Of a DNA stretch of 64,000 nucleotides, positions 36,801-48,332 are shown piece by piece. Position numbers and translations under genes: made by a program. The number at the start of each line of letters is the position of its first letter. Positions within the stretch are counted from its first letter, which is position 1. Below the pieces are notes generated by a model. The model was not told where the DNA came from. It saw nothing but the letters and a program-made list of their open reading frames with translations, and ran no database searches. The stretch lies in contig NZ_CP042431.1 of assembly GCF_007970185.1 (NCBI RefSeq), positions 7,547,342 through 7,611,341 on the forward strand, given 5' to 3'. The DNA is from Pseudobacter ginsenosidimutans. GTDB taxonomy: Bacteria > Bacteroidota > Bacteroidia > Chitinophagales > Chitinophagaceae.

Positions 36801-39800
36801 GTTTCTGGTTGAGACCCGTCTTATCATCACGGCCGATACCGGTGATATTGTTTTTGTATGCAGCGTTTGCAGTGGCATCCCAGTAAGTGGTACCGGTTAT
36901 ACCATCATAATCAGTAGCTACATAATTGGTAGCGGCCGTCTGGTCCATGGTATATCCATATTTCAATGCCAGGTAAGAACTGATACGTTGACGCTCGTAA
37001 TCTGCAATGGCCCTGTTGTAAACTATGATCTCATTGATCGGTCCCATCCAGGCCTGGGTGTTCGGAGTAAGTGCACCGATTGTAGCACTTCCCGTTGCAG
37101 AGGTTGTCCAGGCTTTGTTTTGTGCAAGCAGTAATCTCCACTTACTGTATAGTGCAGCCGACCCATTGGTTCCGCCTGCCCAGATACCTGTCACTTCCTG
37201 CGGCACACCTATAGCTGCCGTTCCTGCAGCGCCTGTTACATCGTTTGAATATCCGGAGAAGATCGCAGAAGTGTTTGTATTCACCAATGCATTGTAGTTA
37301 TTGGTAGTTCCGGCCCCCCAGCCAAACATATACCTGATTCCGGATACATTCGTTGGTGTTCCAACGCCTACAAGCGTTCTGGGTGTAGTACCGAGCGGGA
37401 ACCTAGACAAAGTCATGGCCATATTGCTGCTGGTACCGTTGAACACAAAGCCTGGATTATAGTTGGTGGCAGCAGTGGAGAATGTTGGCTGCTGGGCAAC
37501 TGTTAACTGTGTGGCATTATTCTCATTACCGCTATAATCTATCCAGTTATCGATGGCTGACACACCATCATCCGCACGCAACCAGAGGTTGATGCCAACA
37601 TTTACATATCCTGGTCCACGAAGCTCTTTCGCAAAAGTGATATAAGCGCCATCAGGCAGGTCTGCTGTGAGTACAGAGGTTAGTCCATCTGCATCCAGCT
37701 GATAAGCCACATCAGTTCCATCGAACACATTATCGGCACTCACTACCAGGAAGATCTTTTCATTGCCGCCATTGAGCTTAAACACCACATCGCGATCAGC
37801 CCAGTTTGTTCTGTCAACTTTCCAAACCCTTGCCATTCGTGCAGTGAGGTTGTTCAGTCCGCTGATGTTTTCCGTGTAATCGGCAGCCAGGTTATTATCT
37901 GCAATGAACAAGTAAGAATTGTTGTTATCGATGGTATTCGCGTTGAGCAGATTGGTGGTTGCGATCTCACCCACGCCCAGCGCCAGGATACCGCCGTTGC
38001 TGTTGATACTTTGTTTTTGATAGAGCTCGGTGCAGTCATCGCGGCCAATTCCTGTGATACGGAAATTGTATCCGGCGTTGTCAGTTGCATTCCACATGAT
38101 GGTAGTACCATCGCTGCCCAGGTAATCCACTGCGCCCGCAGACATGGTGATACCATATTTGAGCGACAGATAAGATTCAACACGCTGCAATTCTGTTCCA
38201 GTCAAGGCACTGTTATTATAAACGATCACTTCAGAAATATCACCGCTGTAGAACAGTCCATTATTCATAGCACCGATATTGCCGAGCGTTTGTACATAAT
38301 TGAAACCTGTAACGGTTGTGTTGGCGCCAACCTGTGTACCATCCTGACGCAGGATTCTTCCCACTGTATTATTATAAGTGGAACTGAGCAGGTCTGTTTT
38401 GTTCAGTACAGTTGTACCGCCGTAGAAAGGATTATTGCCCCAGCTGGCTTCAATGGTATTGGCGCCGCCGCCAGGCACATTATTATTGTATTGGAGAAGG
38501 ATACCCTGGTTAGCAGCTGTTGCTCCCAGAAACACCACTTGCTTTTCATTGAGGTTAGTCGGTTTGGTAACAGCGATGATGCTGTAATTATTATTACCGG
38601 CATTCAGCACATTAGCAGGGATATTGAAGAACTGGCTTGTACCATTCAATCGGTAAGCAGGATTATAATTCACAGAACTTTCCACTACAGTAGGAATAGC
38701 GCCGGCAGTGGCCTGTGAACCATTCTTTTGGTTACCACTGAAATCACCCCAGCTTCCGCCTGTTTCTGTACCATAATCTGCACGCAACCAGGCAGCGATA
38801 TTGGTATTCACGCAAGCCGGGCCAACAATCTTGCTGCCCACAGTGAAGTAAGCGCCATCCGGCAGATCGGCCGTATTGATGGTAACTGTACCAGTGAGTG
38901 AATTGATCGCATACTCTGTGGTTCCGGTTGCTCCGAATGTTGGATCATTGCTGGTGTTTACCAGGAAATAACGGTCACCATTCTGCGAAAACTTAATAGT
39001 GATATCCTGATCAGTCCAGTTGGTGCGATCAACTTTCCAAACCCTTGCCATCCTGAAAGTGGCATTGGGAACAGTAGTAACAGGAACAGAGAAAGTAGTT
39101 ACATCATTATTGCTTGCCCAGGTGAAGAAGCTGAGATCTTCCATTTCATTGGGATTCTCTGCATTGGTTGCGGCGATAGCTCCGCCAAGGGCGATAGTGA
39201 TATTGGGATCCGAAACAGAAACGGATTGTTTCTGGTTGAGACCTGTAGCTTCGTCTTTACCAAGTCCGGCGATACCATTAATATATCCTGTATTCTTGGA
39301 TACAGTCCACATTCGGGTGGTACCGTCTGTTGCTATATAATCAAGGGTTCCATTGGCTAAGGTAATGCCATGCTTCAATGCCATGTATGAGTTCACCTGT
39401 TGCAGCTCAGCTGCGCTGAGTGTTCTGTTGTAAACCACCACTTCGTTGATAGTACCTGCATACTGATCGGCAATTGTACCTCCACGCCAGCCGAGACGAA
39501 GCGGACTGCCCTGGAATGTCAATACAGGACTTGGAGTTCCGGTAATATTTGTCGATCCGTTCCCGTATAAGGTGAATGCATTTCCTGTACGGCTTACACC
39601 CAGCAGATGTGGTGTATTGAGCGTCATCGGGAAATTTGCTGCATTGGATGTTTGCGAAGCGATATTGGTAGCTGTAACAAAGAACTGAGAAGCTGTATTG
39701 TAACCATACCCGAATCCGCCATTAGCATCTGTTCCTGCCGCCAGCAATACATCTGCAGTTGTACTGGCTCTCTTGCCAACGCTCACCACTGTGAACGGAT

Positions 39801-42800
39801 TGTTTGCATTGATGCCTGCATTGGAAGTGAAGTTCATATAGTCATTGGTTCCATCCAATACAAGTCCGGGATTGAAGTTGGATGTGCTGGCACTGAACAC
39901 AGGTTGATTAGCAGTTCCCGCCTGTGTAGCATTGAGATCATTACCACTGTAATCATTCCATGCTGCGCCCGTAGCTGTTCCATCATCGGCACGCAACCAG
40001 AACTGTACGCCGTTATTCACCAGGCCAGGCCCTTTGATCTCTTTGGCGAAAGTAAAGTATGCGCCATCCGGGATCATATCTGAAGTGAAGCTTACAGTTC
40101 CATCTGTATTCACAGCAATTTCCTGGTTGATAGTTGCAAATGTTGGATCTGTACTGATCAGCAGGTACAGATTGCTGGTAGGATAATGCGATTTCAATGT
40201 GAGACTGATATCTTCCCAATTGAATTTACGCACTTTCCAAACCCTGCCCATGCGGGTAGTGGCTTTTGCTCCACTCACTGCTGTACTGAAGGGAAGTGTT
40301 CCATTATTATCAGACCAGAAGAAGAAGGATTTATCATTGCGCACAGAATCCAGGTTCTCTTCATTGGAAGACATCACTTCTTCTCCAACAGCAATCGTGA
40401 GATAGCTGGCAGTTGTTGCGTTGGCACTGCGGCTCTGTTTCTGGTGCAGTGTACTCATATCATCGCGACCAATGGCGGTGATATTCGCTTTGAAAGCTGG
40501 ATTGTCTGCACTTGTCCAGATCACTGATGCATCACTGGCGAGGTAGTTCAAAGCTGAACTTGCCTGCTCCAGTGTGATACCATATTTAATAGCCAGGTAG
40601 CTGTTTACTTTGAGTTTTTCAGTTTCGCTCAGCTTCCTGTTGTACATGATCACCTCTGGGAGTGATCCTGTGAAGAAGGCGGCAGCACCTGCCCCGATAT
40701 AGTTTGCATTGGCAAAATTGGAAGTGTTGGCCGCATTATTTACGATACTTCTTCCATCGATATTGGCAGACCACCTGTTACCACCTGCAGCCATATTGAG
40801 GATAGTTGGCAAGCCGAGGTCTTTGGGTGCAAAGTTAAAGCTCAATCTCGTGGTTGAACCGAAAGTAGGCCACATTACATTACCGCTGTTCCTGTATGAA
40901 GGAGCAGAAGCTGCAGCGGCTACTCCTCCCAGTTGCCAGGGAAATGAGAAAGTGGTTACACCAGATCCATCCCTAACAATTGAAGATGCCTGTACAGAGA
41001 ACACTTCCGCATTGGTGAAACCGGAAGCAAATACAGGCGTATTCAGGTGTTCATTGTTCGGGAACTGGATATATGCGTTGTAATTATATCCTGTGCTGAA
41101 CCAGGGAAGGGTCCGGTTGTACATGCGGCTCCATACCCTTTGTGCAGGTCCCTGATCTAATACCTGTGTAACAGTGGTTCCGCTGAGCGTATAATCGTCT
41201 CCGGCTTTCATCCAGGTAGCCAGACCATTTGTTACGCCACCGGGATAGAATTGCATACGGCCGAAAGTGAAGTAACAGCCATTCGACAACATGGAAGCAG
41301 GAATGGTAACTGTTCCATTCTTATTCATTTTCACTTCATGCGTGATAGTGGCAAAACCTGCATCATTACTCACAAGGAGATAATTCTTATCGGTTGCGCC
41401 TGCCAGTTTGAGCGTAATCTCCTGCGCATCTGCAAAGTTGGTCTTCTGCACTTTCCATACACGTGCAAAACGCGCTGTTACATTGGCGCCGGCCACAGCT
41501 ACAGTGTATGTGGGAGCCAGTTTGTTATTACCCCAGATCAGGGCTGCACGGTCATTGGCAATATCAGTTTCATTATCGTCATTGGCAGAGAAAATGGCAT
41601 TGCCCATTGCTATGGTCAGACTATCATTCATGCTGATGGTCTTCGACTGGCGCTGGTGTATGATGCCAAGATCATCCCTGTACAATCCGGCAATACCATT
41701 GTTATAACCGGCATTAGCCGTAAGGCTCCAAAGTGTGGTGATGCCATTACTGGCGATATAATCGTGGAAAAGCGTAAGACCGCTGCGGATCCCAAGGTAA
41801 GTATTTACCTGCTTGCGTTCCGTTTCAGACAGTTTTCGGCTATACAGCACCGTTTCAGCAATATCACCGAAATAAACATATTTGGTGACGCCGCAATATC
41901 CGATGTATTCACGGCCTCCGGGCAACGTGAAATTCACAGTATTCGAAGTTGATATGGCAGACTGCTGGCCGCCGTTGAAATCCAGTCCCCATGAGCCCGC
42001 TGCCCCATATGTACCCATGATATTCCAGTTGAGTACATTGATGGCAGGCCCTGTTATTGTTGTTGCGGCTTTTCCATCCGTTACAACCTTTGTATTGGGA
42101 TTATAACCGAGCCTGTCGTTGGTGCCAAAGCTTGTATAAACAGCTCCGTCTACCCAGGTATAGTGGATGCCTCTCGGCGTTCCACCAAAATCATAAGGAA
42201 ATCCTCTTTGAACATTATTAGATCCTGACCGGAGTACAGTGATCACTTCACCGGCATTGTATCCGGTTACATAACCATATGTGCTACCGTAGAGATAATC
42301 GTTCCCATCGAAATTCACATAGTTGTTGAAGTTCAGTCCGGATTTCACTGAAGCGGGATCGCCTGCCAGGATATTGAAGTGACGGTTATTACCACTCGCA
42401 TCTTCCCAACCGGTATTGGCTACGAGATTACCGCCATTGAAATCATCCGCTTTCAGCCAGACCTGTACACCTGCACTTACACCGGCAGGGCCCGTGGGCT
42501 TAACACCGATGCGATTGCTGAACTCCGAGGTACCACAATTATTGCTGGCGCGAAGCGTGGCAGTCCAGAAACCAAACGGCGCCTGGTTCAGGGCTGCAAT
42601 GGCGGGAGCCGTAACACCGGTAAGTGTACGATTGCCGGAACCAAGTCCGGTGTAGGTATTCACATAATGCTGACCACCAGCACCGGTGACATTGGCATTA
42701 TTGGCGAAGAGTTCCAGGCTACATGCGTTGGTACCACAAAGCGTGGGCATCTTCACCACCACATTGTAAACACCAGCCGAAGTTTCGGTTGAGCTTACCA

Positions 42801-44265
42801 GTTGGGGACGGTTCGCCAGCTCATAGCCGCAGTTGGCTTCACTGGAAAGATCGATGCCCGCTCCTTTATTACTGTAAATACTGTTCTGCGTGATCACAAT
42901 CTTATCTACCCAACGGATATCGATAGCACCCTGCGTACCAGTATTGCTATAAATAGTATTCTTGCTGATTGTAAAATTAGGTACTACATAGGTAGTGGCA
43001 TTCCAGGGATAAATGCCAATGGCAATACCGGTATTGTTCCTGAAAATGTTTTCTGTGATCAATACAGGGCCACCATCAGAAGTGGTATTACGGGCAAGGA
43101 ACCAGATAGCTCCCTGGTCCTGCCCCAGACTTCCATTGCGGGCAAATTCATTGCTCTGGATCAATACATTATCATGGTTGTTGGAATGGTTATCACCGAT
43201 CCGGATAGCCTGCTCATCATAGTCGAAGAACTTATTATTGGTAATGGTCAGTCGTTGGTTGCTAACTGCAGTCATTCGAATGGCCTGGTTAGCGTCATCC
43301 GCTACATTCTGCTGATCAGCATTAAATGTATTATTATCGAATGTAACAATATTGGTATTCCCTGCTAACGAAACGTGATTAGCCGATCCACTTCCTACCA
43401 GGTTGGTGAAAGTGGAATTCTTCACAGTGAAGTTGGTGCTGGCTGCGTTCGCATAGATGGCATTCACTTCGCAGTTGGCAAAAGTTGTATTGTCGATCTC
43501 AACCCCTGAATGATTGGCGGCGAAATAGATCCCATAGTCTCCATCATCCGCTACAGCAGGATCATCCATATTGAAGATGCTGTTCCTGATCACAGCACCG
43601 GTAACGATCCCCTGGAAATGAACGGCTCTGGCCGTTACACCGCCGCCACCGGAAACCTCTACGCCCTCCATGAGCAGGTTGTTGGTCTTATCGGCAAAGT
43701 AGAAAGCGTATTGTTTATCTTCCAAACCCGTCACCTTCACATTGCGGATGGTGAGATTGGTTTGAGCTGCATTGGCCACCACTCCCCTGTTCAGGTAATG
43801 CACACCAGTTTGGGTAATATGCAGGTTTTCCAGCGTAATACCTGCGAGAGCGGCTGTGATTTGCACGCCATTCACACCGGTATTCCTGAGCGTTAGATTC
43901 CTGATGATACTTCCACCGGACCCCGCTCCCAGCACGATCTGTGCAATCAGGTTATTACCTCCGGGTGAACTCACGATCCTGGTGGCACGGTCTATACCGT
44001 CGATGGTCACCCGCCGTGTAATGGTAGGAAGGGAAGCAGTGATGTTGATTACACCGGAATAATTGATAGTGATGGTGTGTGGAGCGCCTGCAGCATCTGC
44101 ATTGGCGTTGAGAATGGCCTGCCTCAAAGAACCGGCGCCGGCATTGTTTCCATTGGAAACAACGAAATCTGTTGCATTTACGCTCCCCGCAAATAGTAAT
44201 ATAACGGGTAACAATACGCGCACAAATGCAGTCAGTCTTAGCCTGAATAAGGATAATTGTTTCAT
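33898..44265 (-). CDS. Giant secreted surface protein: beta-helix head, six LamG-like repeats, T9SS sorting domain
   Basis: A 3455-residue exported protein. The signal peptide (LLPVILLFAGSVNAT) ends near residue 31. Residues 32 to about 480 form a right-handed parallel beta-helix of the type that covers glycan-binding or adhesin heads, with repeated VTIDGIDRAT, NLTLRNTGV and LTIRNVKVTG-like rungs. From about 598 to 3062 lie six repeats of about 405 residues (separate entry). A fibronectin-III-like part (SWTTHSELNNHHFVVERSE) sits near 3275-3370. The end, VIRPNPVV...AGTYMLQIVLEDG and KFIKK, is a T9SS type A sorting domain, so the protein should be secreted through the type IX system and attached to the surface. 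An adhesive role is plausible but not demonstrated. Single transcription unit with its own terminator. Confidence 0.9.
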   Translation of the reverse strand: MKQLSLFRLRLTAFVRVLLPVILLFAGSVNATDFVVSNGNNAGAGSLRQAILNANADAAGAPHTITINYSGVINITASLPTITRRVTIDGIDRATRIVSSPGGNNLIAQIVLGAGSGGSIIRNLTLRNTGVNGVQITAALAGITLENLHITQTGVHYLNRGVVANAAQTNLTIRNVKVTGLEDKQYAFYFADKTNNLLMEGVEVSGGGGVTARAVHFQGIVTGAVIRNSIFNMDDPAVADDGDYGIYFAANHSGVEIDNTTFANCEVNAIYANAASTNFTVKNSTFTNLVGSGSANHVSLAGNTNIVTFDNNTFNADQQNVADDANQAIRMTAVSNQRLTITNNKFFDYDEQAIRIGDNHSNNHDNVLIQSNEFARNGSLGQDQGAIWFLARNTTSDGGPVLITENIFRNNTGIAIGIYPWNATTYVVPNFTISKNTIYSNTGTQGAIDIRWVDKIVITQNSIYSNKGAGIDLSSEANCGYELANRPQLVSSTETSAGVYNVVVKMPTLCGTNACSLELFANNANVTGAGGQHYVNTYTGLGSGNRTLTGVTAPAIAALNQAPFGFWTATLRASNNCGTSEFSNRIGVKPTGPAGVSAGVQVWLKADDFNGGNLVANTGWEDASGNNRHFNILAGDPASVKSGLNFNNYVNFDGNDYLYGSTYGYVTGYNAGEVITVLRSGSNNVQRGFPYDFGGTPRGIHYTWVDGAVYTSFGTNDRLGYNPNTKVVTDGKAATTITGPAINVLNWNIMGTYGAAGSWGLDFNGGQQSAISTSNTVNFTLPGGREYIGYCGVTKYVYFGDIAETVLYSRKLSETERKQVNTYLGIRSGLTLFHDYIASNGITTLWSLTANAGYNNGIAGLYRDDLGIIHQRQSKTISMNDSLTIAMGNAIFSANDDNETDIANDRAALIWGNNKLAPTYTVAVAGANVTARFARVWKVQKTNFADAQEITLKLAGATDKNYLLVSNDAGFATITHEVKMNKNGTVTIPASMLSNGCYFTFGRMQFYPGGVTNGLATWMKAGDDYTLSGTTVTQVLDQGPAQRVWSRMYNRTLPWFSTGYNYNAYIQFPNNEHLNTPVFASGFTNAEVFSVQASSIVRDGSGVTTFSFPWQLGGVAAAASAPSYRNSGNVMWPTFGSTTRLSFNFAPKDLGLPTILNMAAGGNRWSANIDGRSIVNNAANTSNFANANYIGAGAAAFFTGSLPEVIMYNRKLSETEKLKVNSYLAIKYGITLEQASSALNYLASDASVIWTSADNPAFKANITAIGRDDMSTLHQKQSRSANATTASYLTIAVGEEVMSSNEENLDSVRNDKSFFFWSDNNGTLPFSTAVSGAKATTRMGRVWKVRKFNWEDISLTLKSHYPTSNLYLLISTDPTFATINQEIAVNTDGTVSFTSDMIPDGAYFTFAKEIKGPGLVNNGVQFWLRADDGTATGAAWNDYSGNDLNATQAGTANQPVFSASTSNFNPGLVLDGTNDYMNFTSNAGINANNPFTVVSVGKRASTTADVLLAAGTDANGGFGYGYNTASQFFVTATNIASQTSNAANFPMTLNTPHLLGVSRTGNAFTLYGNGSTNITGTPSPVLTFQGSPLRLGWRGGTIADQYAGTINEVVVYNRTLSAAELQQVNSYMALKHGITLANGTLDYIATDGTTRMWTVSKNTGYINGIAGLGKDEATGLNQKQSVSVSDPNITIALGGAIAATNAENPNEMEDLSFFTWASNNDVTTFSVPVTTVPNATFRMARVWKVDRTNWTDQDITIKFSQNGDRYFLVNTSNDPTFGATGTTEYAINSLTGTVTINTADLPDGAYFTVGSKIVGPACVNTNIAAWLRADYGTETGGSWGDFSGNQKNGSQATAGAIPTVVESSVNYNPAYRLNGTSQFFNIPANVLNAGNNNYSIIAVTKPTNLNEKQVVFLGATAANQGILLQYNNNVPGGGANTIEASWGNNPFYGGTTVLNKTDLLSSTYNNTVGRILRQDGTQVGANTTVTGFNYVQTLGNIGAMNNGLFYSGDISEVIVYNNSALTGTELQRVESYLSLKYGITMSAGAVDYLGSDGTTIMWNATDNAGYNFRITGIGRDDCTELYQKQSINSNGGILALGVGEIATTNLLNANTIDNNNSYLFIADNNLAADYTENISGLNNLTARMARVWKVDRTNWADRDVVFKLNGGNEKIFLVVSADNVFDGTDVAYQLDADGLTSVLTADLPDGAYITFAKELRGPGYVNVGINLWLRADDGVSAIDNWIDYSGNENNATQLTVAQQPTFSTAATNYNPGFVFNGTSSNMAMTLSRFPLGTTPRTLVGVGTPTNVSGIRYMFGWGAGTTNNYNALVNTNTSAIFSGYSNDVTGAAGTAAIGVPQEVTGIWAGGTNGSAALYSKWRLLLAQNKAWTTSATGSATIGALTPNTQAWMGPINEIIVYNRAIADYERQRISSYLALKYGYTMDQTAATNYVATDYDGITGTTYWDATANAAYKNNITGIGRDDKTGLNQKQSRSVNTAANGNMIAIGLNTIAATNADNTSSFADDLSFLVWGDDGAAGIKTTEYPTALDPGGCSKISRLQREWKVQKTGNIDVVQLQMFLSGLVPTSTSLSDLKLLVNSSNDFTAATTTVIMASAYDAATQTVTFNNISFADGQYFTLVTDLTNEAPGGVKDQLFTWYRADKGVTTATGVSVWADQSINATNVTQGTAAAQPAYNTSSKLFNFNPSITFNGTSNVLINAAINHSAAAAGEEVFSVIIPRNGDFIGFGRTAAGTEQFSRFYTNTTGQLGWVSRVGVNAGSLLTTANNPGMIQLANMHRSASPAGAGVIEYNGTSVTTGAQNFFPVQNQLNIGSRRLNNASTVANDTYFDGEMAEVAIFNRELTVTERQKVASYFGVKYGLTLGHDYLDPDGAILWNAAGNAAYNFNITGIGRDDCNGLHQKQSKSVNTAEALITLGNGMGISATNTDNANDMGNKTALLLGDDNGNRTTWTVTNAPVDRKRIARTWKVQETNTVSSVTLQAPASTSASAVKLPLEKAGKMYLLVSSSSDFTGAVTEVPMNLSGDVWETTYDFTTGQYFTFATGGDCVDNEAVLTAYNAETVAATDKCYTDGWILFKDPVDAGKYIAAIYDPTQLIDRSKITAKVNVNAAFNDLGKGNAQKAARLMRRLLEINCADCYDKVANPQPGFVVRMFYNSTEKAGAENVETNNMESIKTANGLTDPHEFTWFKAADRTATQVVSGLTADGGVAAYGQEWSDGALTTGTVNGVEYVDFDGVHGFSTFGGIWTVNLAQVLPVSWGEVKAEPQGQKIQVSWTTHSELNNHHFVVERSESNSVFDNIATVGGRGTTNLTNHYSVDDRNVKTGVLYQYRIRQVDVDGRSSFSKIVTAKLAGAGEKGLVIRPNPVVTATLRFELTVQRSQPVQASILDAAGRVLGKITLRANNGWNQFSMSTAQMAAGTYMLQIVLEDGTIVSQKFIKK
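35080..42470 (-). repeat. Six tandem ~1.2-kb coding repeats (LamG-like domain plus GIGRDD module)
   Basis: Each unit encodes a LamG/concanavalin-like domain opening with a WLRADDG-type motif, then an LKYGITL-type helix, then ITGIGRDD...QKQS and ARVWKV segments. Openings lie near 42455, 41212, 39995, 38785, 37580 and 36300, a spacing of 1.2-1.3 kb. The units have diverged at the protein level, so they are old duplications rather than recent expansions. Confidence 0.85.
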
Positions 44266-44450
44266 TCGATGGGATATAAGATCATTTCAATAAAAGACCC
44301 ATACGAAATTATATGATATGTTAAGGTCGATTCGTAGGCGGACTTCGGGATGTCTGTAGTAAAACTTCAACATTTTGAGGAAAATTGACATTCATCACCG
44401 CAAACCACAATTTTCGGTCATGCCTCTACGTTGCCGGCTGCCGCATAAAA

Positions 44451-44478
44451 AAAGGCGCACCGTATTTTGTGCGCCTTT
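44451..44478 (-). terminator. Rho-independent terminator after yidC
   Basis: Perfect ten-base stem AAAGGCGCAC / GTGCGCCTTT with an eight-base loop. The minus strand ends in seven T; the plus strand also has a T run, so it can act in both directions. Confidence 0.9.
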
Positions 44479-44498
44479 TTAGTAATATAACGATAAGC

Positions 44499-46316
44499 TT
44501 ATTTTCTCTGTTTGGCTTTTTCCTCGGCCAGCTTCTTTTGCTGTTCCTGCATCTGAGCCAGTCTCTCCTGCCATTTGCTTTGCGTCTTCGGTTTCTTCCT
44601 GTTCTCTTCGATCTTTGCCAGGATCTTGTCGTGGTCAATGATGAAGTTCTGTATCACCCACTGCAATGCCAGTGTGATGATGTTGGAAACAGTATAGTAC
44701 CAGGTCAGGGCCGAAGGCAGACCATTGAATACGAAGAACAGAATGAACGGGAAGATGTACGGCATGTACTTGAGCATCGGATTGTTCTGATCCGGCGTCA
44801 TGTTCATATTGTAAATGGAGATCAGGAAGCTGGTGATTACAGCTGTGATCGTGAACAGACTGATGTGGTTGCCGATACCGATGATGCTGGTCTTCCAGCT
44901 GAACAGCACATCGTAGGAAGCCAGGTTATGCGCCCAGAGGAATTCTTCACCACGCAATGCGATATTGGAGTTGAAGAAGCTATACAATGCAAAGAAGATC
45001 GGGATCTGCAGTAATGCCGGGATACAACCACCCAACGGGTTCACTCCTGCTTCCCGGAATAGTTTCATCTGCTCCATACCTACCTGCTGCTGATCGTTGC
45101 CAAGTCTTGCCTTCATCTTCTCGATCTCAGGACGAAGTGCTTTCATTTTGGCGCCGCTCAGGTAACTGGTATATACAAGCGGAGAAGTGATCAAACGGAT
45201 ACAGAGCGTGAGCAATGCAATCACCAGACCAAAGCTGCCGATGAAGCTTCCGAAGAAGTTGAACACAGGCATCACGATGTATTTGTTGATCGGGCGAACG
45301 AAAGTATACATATCACGGCCCAGGTTCACCAGCTTATCCATTTCAGGTGCGTCCTGCGCTTTCAGGATCTTGTAATCGGTTGGACCGAAATACAATTGCA
45401 TCGGCAGGGTGGCTACGGAACCGAGTGGTAATTTGGTTTGCAGGGTAGCTGTTGCTTCTGCAAGTATTGGGGATGTCTTGTCTGTATGGCGGAACCATCT
45501 TACCTCACCGCCCGTGAATTTATTCTTGCTCACCAGGGTGGTATTGAAGAATTGCTGGGCAACGCTCACCCACTCTACAGGCTTTTCAAATTTGTGGTCA
45601 GTCTTATTCTGGATATAATCGAAATCATTGTCTTCGTAAAAACAGATGGTAGACACCTGGCGTTCGTAAGCCACATCGCTCTCGTGCTGCATTGTTTTGG
45701 ACTGCCATGTGAGGTTGATGGTGCTTTGTGTGAGCAGTTTGTCTGCGCCGTTCAGTTGCACATTCCAGTCGATCATGTAAGCATTGGGCTTCACCACGAA
45801 AGTATGCTGGATGGTACCGTTCGCAGAAGGCAGCTGGAATACCACGGTTTGGGAACCGTCAGCATTTTTGGTAACAGTGCCGGGCGTAAAGAACAATTCA
45901 GCAGTTTGTGAAGCCTGGTTGGGCGCCACATTCACTGCATAAGAGATCTTATCGAAATCAGTACCGTTCAGTACAACCAGCGAACTATCGTTGAAAGATT
46001 TGTAGCTCTTCAGCTCCACTTTGGAAGGTCTTGCACCTTTATTGGTGAAAGTGATCTTGAAAACTTCGTTCTCCACTACAGTGAGGGCTTCCGTTTGCGG
46101 AGCCTGAACAGTAGAATCGAATGCAGCTCTTTTAGTGATGCTGTCTTTCAGGGCAACGAGGGAGTCAGCTTTCCACTTTACCAGTGCAACAGAATCATCG
46201 TAACGCTGTTTAACAGCCTGCGCCTCATTCGAGTTCTTTGTAGCAGTAAACAGGTAAACGAATAATAATACGGCTAATAACACGAAGCCAATCACCGTAT
46301 TGCGGTCCATATTCAT
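44499..46316 (-). CDS. yidC: Membrane protein insertase YidC
   Basis: A 605-residue YidC/Oxa1-family insertase, which places proteins into the inner membrane alone or with SecYEG. The N-terminal helix (NTVIGFVLLAVLLFVYLF) is followed by a periplasmic beta-sandwich (about 60-340) and the five-helix core with the conserved LGGCIPALLQIPIFFALYSFF and the amphipathic loop before it. The C-terminal tail is rich in Lys/Gln (KWQERLAQMQEQQKKLAEEKAKQRK split across residues 580-605), as in other Bacteroidota. pyrG lies upstream, but yidC has its own -7 element between the two. Essential housekeeping gene. Confidence 0.97.
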   Translation of the reverse strand: MNMDRNTVIGFVLLAVLLFVYLFTATKNSNEAQAVKQRYDDSVALVKWKADSLVALKDSITKRAAFDSTVQAPQTEALTVVENEVFKITFTNKGARPSKVELKSYKSFNDSSLVVLNGTDFDKISYAVNVAPNQASQTAELFFTPGTVTKNADGSQTVVFQLPSANGTIQHTFVVKPNAYMIDWNVQLNGADKLLTQSTINLTWQSKTMQHESDVAYERQVSTICFYEDNDFDYIQNKTDHKFEKPVEWVSVAQQFFNTTLVSKNKFTGGEVRWFRHTDKTSPILAEATATLQTKLPLGSVATLPMQLYFGPTDYKILKAQDAPEMDKLVNLGRDMYTFVRPINKYIVMPVFNFFGSFIGSFGLVIALLTLCIRLITSPLVYTSYLSGAKMKALRPEIEKMKARLGNDQQQVGMEQMKLFREAGVNPLGGCIPALLQIPIFFALYSFFNSNIALRGEEFLWAHNLASYDVLFSWKTSIIGIGNHISLFTITAVITSFLISIYNMNMTPDQNNPMLKYMPYIFPFILFFVFNGLPSALTWYYTVSNIITLALQWVIQNFIIDHDKILAKIEENRKKPKTQSKWQERLAQMQEQQKKLAEEKAKQRK

Positions 46317-46338
46317 TATACTATCAATTTAGAGGGAG

Positions 46339-46346
46339 CAAAGATA
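46339..46346 (-). promoter_or_regulatory. -7 promoter element of yidC (TATCTTTG)
   Basis: Perfect match to TAnnTTTG on the minus strand, 23 bases before the yidC ATG. Upstream of it an eight-base inverted repeat CCGGCAGT / ACTGCCGG (46361-46368, 46390-46397) may terminate pyrG transcription, though no T run follows. Confidence 0.55.
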
Positions 46347-46414
46347 GGGGTTTTGGCCTCCCGGCAGTCAGAAACCTGTTGAAGGTCTAACTGCCGGAAA
46401 GCCAATATATTTCT

Positions 46415-48067
<1,653 letters not shown>

Positions 48068-48252
48068 CTATGGTTATTTTACAAATTCGTCTAAGGTTGT
48101 GAAAACTGGCTGACCAGGACAGGTATAAACAAAAATTGTCAGCTACATCGTATCCGACGTCCAACTCATTGCATCATACTTTTGTCTTGATTGACTACCC
48201 CATTCCCATTGACCAGCGGGAATCAAATGAAGAATAATTCCGGGAGGTCATG

Positions 48253-48260
48253 CAAAGTTA
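48253..48260 (-). promoter_or_regulatory. -7 promoter element, probably for pyrG (TAACTTTG)
   Basis: Perfect TAnnTTTG match on the minus strand with a T-rich -33 region upstream. It would give pyrG an untranslated leader of about 185 bases, long enough for leader-based control, though no known attenuator is recognised in it. Confidence 0.45.
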
Positions 48261-48332
48261 CAATTAATCTTATTCCGGAAAAAATTCCAGTTAAATGCCG
48301 GGGGAAAAGATGGGGAGAAATCCGGTTTGATC

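Noticed and set aside
33976-44293. Many long plus-strand frames inside the giant gene
   Set aside because: They are shadows of the 3455-codon minus-strand gene, lack promoters and show no recognisable domains.
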